NCBI GenBank assembly: GCA_023261525.1
Contig: JAHFOU010000062.1
Coordinates: 1,465 to 9,882 of the forward strand
DNA length: 8,418 nucleotides
From: Planctomycetota bacterium
Lineage (GTDB): Bacteria > Planctomycetota > SBBH01 > JAHFOU01
Direction of reading: 5' to 3'
The notes below the pieces were generated by a model. It did no database searches, was not told the DNA's origin, and saw nothing but the letters and a program-made list of their open reading frames with translations. The translations under genes were made by a program, and so were the position numbers. This document shows, one piece after another, positions 1 to 4,179 of the stretch; position 1 is the first letter of the stretch, and every line of letters begins with the position of its first letter.

Positions 1-1155
1 GCCCAGTTCGGGGCAGGAGACCTTGACCATGACCCCGGCCCGGGCGGGATAGCCCTCCTCCCCCTGGGCGCTCCGCACGGCATGCCATCCTGCCCACCCC
101 ACGAGCAGGACGCCTCCCGCCGCCAGCAGGGCCTGGAGGCTTTTCTGCCAGGCCGGGCAGGAGCGGAGGCGGACCGGATGAAGAACCAGGGCCAGGAGGA
201 ATCCCGCCGCCAGCCCTCCCAGGTGGGCCCGGTTGTCCACCTGGGGGACCATGAACCCGAGGGAGAGGTTGGCCAAGGTCATCAGGACCGCGTTTCCCAG
301 CAGGGCCTTCCGGAAGCGGGGTTGGAAGATCTCCCCGCGCGCGACCAGCACCCCCAGCGTGGCCCCCAGCACGGCGAAGACCCCGCCCGAGGCCCCCACC
401 CCCAGCGGGGCCATGGCCGCCCAGGCGCTGGCCGCGCTCCCCGCCAGCCCCCCGCCCAGAAAGAGGATCCAGAGTCCGCGGGCCGCGAAGAGATCCTCCA
501 CCAGCTCCCCCATCACCCAGAGGGCGTAGGCGTTCACGGCCAGGTGGATCAGGCCCGCGTGGAGGAAGATGGCCGTCACCAGCCTCCAGGCCTCGCCCTG
601 ACGCACGAGGGAGGGCACATCCCCTCCGAAGGCGACCAGGGTGGAGATCTGCGGTTCGAAGACCCCGTCCCCCCGCATCAGCCCCAGCAGCCAGGGCACC
701 ACGCAGAGGACGATGATCCCCAGGCTGGCCGCCCGGGAAGGTTCAGGAGGAAGCTCGGGGACCGGGGGCGGGACCGAGGCGAACTCCCCCAGACGCCGGG
801 CCTGGTGCCGGGCCTCGGCGTCCCACTGGACGGCCGCCCAAAGCCAGGCCCAGCGGGCCGCCTGGGCGAAGCGCCCGCGCTCCGCCGCCCTGAGGGCCGC
901 CCTGCGGAGCATCCCCGGCAGGTAGATGAACAGGAGGGCCAGGACCCCGGCCCCCGCCAGCGCGGCCAGGGAGTTCCAGTGACGATGGAGGGCGACGGCC
1001 CCGTACCCCCCGCAGGCCAGGACCTGGGCGAAACCCACGGGGTAGCGTCTCCACTCCCCGCGGGAGACGAGAAGGTGGAAGCCGGAGAGGACGACGAGGA
1101 GCAGGAAGGCCGTCTCGACGCCCAGGCTAGAGCCCCATGGCGTGGAAGCCCGCAT
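1..1155 (-). CDS. Rhomboid-family intramembrane serine protease (partial, C-terminus beyond left edge)
   Basis: Reading the minus strand from ATG at 1155 gives 385 residues with no stop before the window edge. The protein cleaves membrane proteins within the bilayer. The rhomboid core is clear: an HxxxxHxxxN motif (H199, H204, N208), the catalytic serine in GASGG (S256) and the partner histidine in AHLGG (H311), with hydrophobic segments near 146-160, 192-215, 228-245, 251-271, 286-303 and 312-325. Ahead of it lies an N-terminal extension with hydrophobic stretches near 16-30 and 66-80, an Ala/Arg-rich helix near 84-125 and a Pro-rich linker near 128-140. Another hydrophobic segment lies at 340-356. 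The chosen start overlaps the end of fabI by 29 nt; no other in-frame ATG lies near the N-terminus, though a near-cognate start closer to fabI's stop is possible. It is probably co-transcribed with fabI. The substrate cannot be told. Confidence 0.9.
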   Translation of the reverse strand, partial: MRASTPWGSSLGVETAFLLLVVLSGFHLLVSRGEWRRYPVGFAQVLACGGYGAVALHRHWNSLAALAGAGVLALLFIYLPGMLRRAALRAAERGRFAQAARWAWLWAAVQWDAEARHQARRLGEFASVPPPVPELPPEPSRAASLGIIVLCVVPWLLGLMRGDGVFEPQISTLVAFGGDVPSLVRQGEAWRLVTAIFLHAGLIHLAVNAYALWVMGELVEDLFAARGLWILFLGGGLAGSAASAWAAMAPLGVGASGGVFAVLGATLGVLVARGEIFQPRFRKALLGNAVLMTLANLSLGFMVPQVDNRAHLGGLAAGFLLALVLHPVRLRSCPAWQKSLQALLAAGGVLLVGWAGWHAVRSAQGEEGYPARAGVMVKVSCPELG

Positions 1156-1903
1156 CCACGTGGATCAGCTCCCCCGTGATCCCCCGGGACCAGTCGGACA
1201 GCATGAACACCGTGGTGTCCCCCACCTCGGAGGCCTCGATGTTGCGCCTCAGGGGGGCGCGCTCCTTCACCACGTCCAGGATCTTGGTGAAGCCGGAGAC
1301 CCCGCGGGCGGAAAGCGTATTGAGCGGCCCGGGGGAGATCGCGTTCACGCGGACCTTGGACGGCCCCATCTCGGAGGCCAGGTAGCGCACCGAGGACTCC
1401 AGGGCGGCCTTGGCCGCACCCATGACGTTGTAGGCCGGCACCGCGCGCTCCGAGCCCAGGTAGGTGTAGGCGGTCACGGCCCCGCCCCCGGCGGCCTGGA
1501 AGAGGGGCAGGGCATGGCGGCAGAGGGCCACCAGGGTGTAGGCACTGACGTCCATGGCGGTCTTGAAGCCCTCGCGGGAGGTATTGACGAAGGCTCCCTC
1601 CAGGTCAGCCGCGGGGGCGAAGGCGATGGAGTGGACCATGCCGTCCAGCTTCCCCCACTTGGCCTTGACCTCGGCGAAGAGGGCGGCGAGGGAGGCCTCG
1701 TCCGTCGCGTCGCAGGGACCGGTCAGGGTGCCGGGCACCGAGGCGGCCAACTCCAGCACGCCTTCCTTGATGCGGTCGCCCTGATACGTGAGGAAGAGGT
1801 CGGCCCCCTCGCGCTTCGCCGCAAGGGCCGAGGCCCAGGCGATGGAGCGCTTGTTGGCGACGCCCAGGATGAGGATCTTCCGGCCCGCAAGCAGTCCTGG
1901 CAT
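1127..1903 (-). CDS. fabI: Enoyl-[acyl-carrier-protein] reductase (NADH), FabI type
   Basis: A 258-residue short-chain dehydrogenase that makes the last reduction of each fatty-acid elongation cycle, turning trans-2-enoyl-ACP into acyl-ACP in the cytoplasm. Visible FabI hallmarks are the nucleotide-binding segment ILGVANKRSIAWA near residues 12-24, the HSIAFAP segment at 91-97, and the catalytic pair Y148 and Y158-x6-K165 within YNVMGAAK. The segments NAISPGPLNTLSA near 187-199 and GELIHVDAG near 244-252 also fit. Length is normal for FabI (about 255-265). The start is supported by AAAGGAGA about 8 nt upstream. The residue before Y148 is Thr where E. coli has Ser, a mild change. The gene is transcribed away from the RiPP locus. 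Part of its 5' half and its promoter recur as a decayed copy at 2253-2376. Confidence 0.97.
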   Translation of the reverse strand: MPGLLAGRKILILGVANKRSIAWASALAAKREGADLFLTYQGDRIKEGVLELAASVPGTLTGPCDATDEASLAALFAEVKAKWGKLDGMVHSIAFAPAADLEGAFVNTSREGFKTAMDVSAYTLVALCRHALPLFQAAGGGAVTAYTYLGSERAVPAYNVMGAAKAALESSVRYLASEMGPSKVRVNAISPGPLNTLSARGVSGFTKILDVVKERAPLRRNIEASEVGDTTVFMLSDWSRGITGELIHVDAGFHAMGL

Positions 1904-1933
1904 CCGCAGGTCTCCTTTTCGTGAGAAAGGGAG

Positions 1934-1942
1934 ATTCTAGCA
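1934..1942 (-). promoter_or_regulatory. Likely fabI promoter, extended -10 element
   Basis: On the minus strand the sequence reads TGC-TAGAAT, an extended -10 (TGn before the hexamer) with 5 of 6 matches to TATAAT. A weak -35 candidate, TTCTCG, sits 17 nt upstream (1957-1962). The predicted transcript would start about 25 nt before the fabI ATG, leaving room for the ribosome site. In the duplicated copy near 2330-2345 the hexamer has become CAGAGC, as expected if it no longer serves a gene. This is a consensus match only. Confidence 0.5.
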
Positions 1943-1980
1943 GAGCCGTCCCGGGGCGAGAACCAGAACTGCCGGGGGAA

Positions 1981-1994
1981 GATTTTGCAAAATC
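1981..1994. promoter_or_regulatory. Perfect 14-bp palindrome in the fabI/A1 divergent region
   Basis: GATTTTGCAAAATC is its own reverse complement, with ten A/T of fourteen bases inside otherwise very GC-rich DNA. It lies between the divergent starts of fabI (1903) and precursor A1 (2045), where a dimeric repressor or activator could act on both. No specific regulator can be named. The equivalent place before A2 (about 2380-2395) has lost the symmetry. Confidence 0.4.
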
Positions 1995-2007
1995 CTCCTG
2001 GAGGAGG
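1994..2007 (+). promoter_or_regulatory. Small hairpin covering a strong GGAGG sequence upstream of precursor A1
   Basis: CCTCC and GGAGG arms surround a TGGA loop, giving a 5-bp GC-rich stem. The right arm lies in a Shine-Dalgarno-like GGAGGAGGTG. That sequence is about 37 nt before the A1 ATG, with no in-frame ATG, GTG or TTG between, so it is not simply the A1 ribosome site. It may belong to an unseen leader or be chance. No function is assigned. Confidence 0.25.
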
Positions 2008-2044
2008 TGTAACAAGGCGGTCCCCTGCCCCGTATGAGTCCTCT

Positions 2045-2230
2045 ATGGACCGGAAACTGTCCCGCAAGCCGTGCCTTCCTTCGCAGAAGGCGATGAAACT
2101 CGCCCCCTTCCCCAAGAAACCATGGCGGACGCCTTCCCTCAAGGTATTCGGCACCCTGGAGGAGATCACGCAGTTCAAGACAGGCTGTCTTCTCTCCGAT
2201 GGGCTAAGCGGGGGAAGCATCAGTTGCTAG
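2045..2230 (+). CDS. Lasso-type RiPP precursor A1
   Basis: A 61-residue peptide. The leader ends in PWRTPSLKVFGTLEEITQ, which fits the lasso leader pattern (aromatic-xxP, then Leu, Gly, and a Thr two residues before the cut), with Trp where Tyr is commonest. Cutting after T42-Q43 leaves an 18-residue core, FKTGCLLSDGLSGGSISC. Its Asp at core position 9 could close a nine-residue ring with the N-terminal amine, and Cys 5 in the ring could pair with the C-terminal Cys 18. Phe at core position 1 is unusual, since Gly is commonest. The ATG at 2045 has no strong ribosome site. A TTG at 1985 would extend the same frame but would run through the GGAGGAGG sequence and is less likely. It is the first gene of the plus-strand locus. 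Assignment to a RiPP is firm; the lasso fold is inferred. Confidence 0.85.
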   Translation: MDRKLSRKPCLPSQKAMKLAPFPKKPWRTPSLKVFGTLEEITQFKTGCLLSDGLSGGSISC

Positions 2231-2256
2231 CAACCCTCCGGAAATTCCGGAGGCTT
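2231..2256 (+). pseudogene. Relic of the B2 gene start after precursor A1
   Basis: Directly after the A1 stop, this stretch aligns with the first codons of the intact B2 gene (2619-2647). TCCGGAAATTCC is identical in both, as is GGCTTCC, and it occupies the same place relative to its precursor gene as the real B2 start does to A2. The start codon is gone. It runs into fabI-derived sequence at a shared GCTTCC. It is best read as the left side of a tandem-duplication junction. Confidence 0.6.
2235..2253 (+). repeat. Perfect inverted repeat after A1 (possible hairpin)
   Basis: CCTCCGGAA and TTCCGGAGG are exact reverse complements separated by a single A, giving a 9-bp palindrome that would fold as about a 7-bp stem with a 5-nt loop. 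It starts 4 nt after the A1 stop. No T-run follows, so it is not a classical intrinsic terminator. It could stabilise an A1 mRNA end or reduce read-through into A2. It lies within the B2 relic and became symmetric by changes from that sequence. Confidence 0.45.
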
Positions 2257-2376
2257 CCCCCACTTGGCCTTGACCTCGGCGAAGAGAGCCGCAAGCAGCC
2301 CAGGCAGCCGCAGATCCCTTTTCATGAGAGAGGCGGCTCTGGCAGAGCCGTCCCGGGGCGAGAACCGGAACTGCCG
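2253..2376 (-). pseudogene. Decayed duplicate of the fabI 5' region and promoter
   Basis: Bases 2253-2286 match fabI 1648-1681 exactly over 34 nt (codons for ALFAEVKAKWGK). Bases 2291-2376 then align with 1887-1974, which hold the first fabI codons, its ribosome site and promoter; the last 35 nt (2342-2376 against 1940-1974) differ at one base. About 200 nt of fabI (roughly residues 7-72) are missing between the two blocks. The start codon has become CTG and the -10 TAGAAT has become CAGAGC, so it should not be expressed. It fills the space between A1 and A2 and shows that the precursor gene was duplicated together with its neighbours. Confidence 0.85.
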
Positions 2377-2390
2377 ACGAAAGGCTTTTG

Positions 2391-2399
2391 TGCTATTCT
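2391..2399 (+). promoter_or_regulatory. Candidate promoter of precursor A2 (extended -10)
   Basis: TGC-TATTCT fits an extended -10 (TGn plus 4 of 6 matches to TATAAT), in a locally T-rich patch 28 nt before the A2 ATG at 2427. No good -35 is seen at 17 nt spacing (CTGCCG). A start about 20 nt before the ATG would leave space for GGGGAG, a ribosome site just upstream of the ATG. The element is absent from the matching place before A1. If real, A2-B2-kinase-A3 could be transcribed separately from A1. Confidence 0.35.
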
Positions 2400-2426
2400 C
2401 TTTGCGTTCATCCTCGGGGAGACTGA

Positions 2427-2615
2427 ATGCTCGCCAATAACCAGAGGAAGCACCCCAAGGCATCTCCCCTGCCGCAGCCTCCTGGACCGGCCTCGCCCGA
2501 CAGGAAGCCCTGGAAGACGCCCCGCCTTCAGATCTTCGGAACCCTTCGAGACATCACCATGCTGAAGATCTGCCATACCGGCGACGGCGGAAGCAGCGGC
2601 AGCATCAGCTGCTGA
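2427..2615 (+). CDS. Lasso-type RiPP precursor A2
   Basis: A 62-residue peptide starting at ATG 2427, with GGGGAG a few bases upstream. It has a Pro-rich N-terminal part (residues 10-24) and the leader block PWKTPRLQIFGTLRDITM. Cutting after T44-M45 leaves the 17-residue core LKICHTGDGGSSGSISC. Asp at core position 8 would give an eight-residue ring. Cys 4 in the ring could bond to the terminal Cys 17, the same layout as A1 with one residue removed from the ring. The tail SGSISC nearly repeats that of A1 (GGSISC), while the leader differs more. The gene ends 3 nt before the B2 gene, so the two are probably translated together. It lies on the right-hand side of the duplication that also left the fabI and B2 relics. 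Confidence 0.85.
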   Translation: MLANNQRKHPKASPLPQPPGPASPDRKPWKTPRLQIFGTLRDITMLKICHTGDGGSSGSISC

Positions 2616-2618
2616 TCC

Positions 2619-3047
2619 ATGAAGATCCGGAAATTCCTGGGGCTTCCGTCGAGCGAACAGGTGGTTTTCCTCCACGCCTGGGCGCTGCTGTGCCTGATCC
2701 GCCCCGCCCTGAAAGCCTTCCCCCTTCCCCGCCTGAGGAATTCCCTCAAGCCTTGGGCCCTCCGGAGAAAAGCCCCAGTCCCCGCGCCGCGGATCGCCTG
2801 GCTGGTCGCCGCGGCGGGACGGAACCTTCCCGGGGGGGCCTCCTGCCTACCCCTGGCCCTCGCCACCCAGCTCCTCCTGGAGGCCCATGGGCATCCCGCG
2901 GAACTCCGCCTGGGGGTGGTGCCGGATCGGTCCAGCGGGCTTCGCGCCCACGCCTGGGTGACCAGCGGGGGCCGGATCCTGATCGGAGGCCCGAGGGTGG
3001 AAGCCTATGTCCCCCTGACGGGCCCCGCATCCGCGGTCCAGCACTGA
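2619..3047 (+). CDS. Lasso peptide biosynthesis B2 protein (transglutaminase-like leader peptidase)
   Basis: A 142-residue protein of the stand-alone B2 type, a cysteine peptidase of transglutaminase fold that removes the leader from a lasso precursor. The N-terminal half (residues 1-65) contains the helical region FLHAWALLCLIRPAL. The catalytic region shows C76 in GGASCLPLALATQLLL and H111 in LRAHAWV, spaced as in the family. An Asp is usually found after the His. None occurs between H111 and the C-terminus, so the third member of the triad is not visible. Length is normal for a B2 lacking a fused RRE (B1) domain. It starts 3 nt after A2 and shares one base with the kinase start (TGATG), so coupling is likely. 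It has no clear ribosome site of its own. No B1 gene lies nearby. Confidence 0.88.
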   Translation: MKIRKFLGLPSSEQVVFLHAWALLCLIRPALKAFPLPRLRNSLKPWALRRKAPVPAPRIAWLVAAAGRNLPGGASCLPLALATQLLLEAHGHPAELRLGVVPDRSSGLRAHAWVTSGGRILIGGPRVEAYVPLTGPASAVQH

Positions 3048-3949
3048 TGCCGGCCCGCCTGTACTCCGCGTTCGGCCTGACCCTCCGCTCCGACATCGCC
3101 CTTCCCGGACTGTTGCCGGGGAAGGGCCCCGCCGACGCGACGGTCCGGATGGATCGGGCATCCTCCTGCCCGGCTGAGGGACCCCGGGGCACCTACTGGA
3201 GCGCCGGTGGATCCCGGGCCCGGCACGTCAGTCCGGACTTCGGGATCTTCCGGATCCATCGGGGCCGGGAGATCCTGATCACCCCGAAGCCCCGGATCGG
3301 GACGTCCCTGCTGGGTGCCTACGTGATGGGGCCGGTGATCCGACATCTCCTGCACCAACGGGGCTACCTGGTGCTCCATGCCAGCGCCGTGGGGATCCCC
3401 GGCGGCGCGGCCGCCTTCCTGGGAGCTTCCGGCTGGGGGAAGTCGACCACGGCTGCAGCCCTCCATGCCCACGGATGTGCCTTCCTCTCCGATGAACACA
3501 CTGCGATCCGGATGGGATCCGATCCGCCCCTGGTGATCCCGGCCTACCCCCAGATCCGGCTGAAGCCGGATGCGGTGCGCGCCCTCGGCCGCTCCGGGAA
3601 GAGATCCGCCGGAGGATCCAAGCTGTTGCTGCGCGCGTCCCGGGGCTTCCTGACAAAGGAGGTCCCCCTGAAACGCCTCTATGTACTGGCGGAAGGGCCC
3701 CGCGTGGAGATCACGCCGTTGCCCCCCGCCGAGGGGTTCATCGAGCTCCTGCGCCACTCGGCCTGCCTCAGTTTCATCATGCAGATGGGGGCGATGGCAC
3801 GATTTTCCACCTATACAGCCCTGGCCCAACGGATCGGGGTCTCCCGCCTGGAACGCCCGAAATCCCTGAAGGCCCTGCCGGAGATCGTCCGGACGCTGGA
3901 GGCAGATTGGGGAATCCACGCGACGGTTGAGATGAAACAGGGCACTTGA
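3047..3949 (+). CDS. HPr kinase-like protein of a lasso peptide locus (precursor peptide kinase)
   Basis: A 300-residue protein starting at the ATG that overlaps the B2 stop. The N-terminal part has the YSAFGLTLRSDIALPGL pattern typical of RiPP-associated HprK-like proteins. The kinase core follows: LHAS near 110-113, a P-loop GASGWGKST at 126-134, and FLSDEHTAI near 147-154, where D149-E150 take the place of the metal-binding/Walker B residues. The C-terminal 60 residues are helical and basic. Relatives such as those of the paeninodin pathway phosphorylate the C-terminal Ser of a lasso precursor. Here all precursors end in Cys preceded by Ser or Ala, so a Ser inside the tail would be the target. 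Arg codons are mostly CGG, whereas the flanking dehydrogenase mixes CGC, CGG and AGG, a slight hint of separate origin. A role as a simple HPr kinase is unlikely because the usual N-terminal domain is absent. Confidence 0.85.
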   Translation: MPARLYSAFGLTLRSDIALPGLLPGKGPADATVRMDRASSCPAEGPRGTYWSAGGSRARHVSPDFGIFRIHRGREILITPKPRIGTSLLGAYVMGPVIRHLLHQRGYLVLHASAVGIPGGAAAFLGASGWGKSTTAAALHAHGCAFLSDEHTAIRMGSDPPLVIPAYPQIRLKPDAVRALGRSGKRSAGGSKLLLRASRGFLTKEVPLKRLYVLAEGPRVEITPLPPAEGFIELLRHSACLSFIMQMGAMARFSTYTALAQRIGVSRLERPKSLKALPEIVRTLEADWGIHATVEMKQGT

Positions 3950-3965
3950 TACGTTAACCGGAAGC

Positions 3966-4160
3966 ATGGTTCTGAAGCACCTCCAACAGCCCCAAGATCC
4001 CCCTGCCTCCACGACGAAATCCGAAACGAATCGCGTGACCGGGAAGAAACCCTGGCGGACGCCTTCCCTCAAGGTCTTCGGCACCCTTGCCCAGATCACG
4101 GCGGGAATCGTCCACGGCGGCGTCGGCGACGGGACCAGCGCGAGCGCTTCCGCTTGCTGA
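3966..4160 (+). CDS. Lasso-type RiPP precursor A3
   Basis: A 64-residue peptide 16 nt after the kinase. Its leader block KKPWRTPSLKVFGTL is identical in protein to that of A1, and the DNA matches at 42 of 44 positions (4044-4087 against 2114-2157). Cutting after T45-A46 leaves GIVHGGVGDGTSASASAC, which begins with the usual Gly and has Asp at core position 9 for a nine-residue ring. The tail is a Ser/Ala alternation ending in Cys 18. Unlike A1 and A2 there is no second Cys in the ring, so no internal disulfide can form. His 4 lies in the ring. The N-terminal part of the leader (residues 1-25) does not resemble A1 or A2. The ATG at 3966 has only a weak ribosome site (GGAAG). Confidence 0.85.
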   Translation: MVLKHLQQPQDPPASTTKSETNRVTGKKPWRTPSLKVFGTLAQITAGIVHGGVGDGTSASASAC

Positions 4161-4179
4161 AGAGAACCGTCACCCGGAA

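Noticed and set aside
661..680. Apparent frameshift in the rhomboid gene at a run of G on the minus strand
   Set aside because: Recounting the run gives six bases, and the frame then reads through without a break into the HxxxxHxxxN and GASGG motifs.
82..1179. Long plus-strand open frame opposite the rhomboid gene
   Set aside because: Its product is a low-complexity Gly/Pro/Arg/Gln-rich string without family motifs. The minus strand encodes a clear rhomboid protease in one uninterrupted frame.
2235..2253. Intrinsic terminator after A1
   Set aside because: The stem is good but is followed by CTTCCCCC rather than a T-run, so it is reported only as an inverted repeat.
2227..2463. Minus-strand open frame containing ALFAEVKAKWGK as a possible small protein
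   Set aside because: The match is to fabI, with an internal deletion, a lost ATG and a lost -10; it is a relic, not a gene.
2690..3046. Upstream extension of the kinase frame
   Set aside because: This part overlaps the B2 gene in another frame and is a Pro/Arg-rich string. The ATG at 3047, which overlaps the B2 stop, gives a normal family N-terminus.
3005..4099. 364-codon minus-strand open frame opposite the kinase and A3
   Set aside because: It is a shadow of GC-rich coding sequence. The plus strand has B2 and P-loop kinase motifs in frame, and the antisense product shows none.
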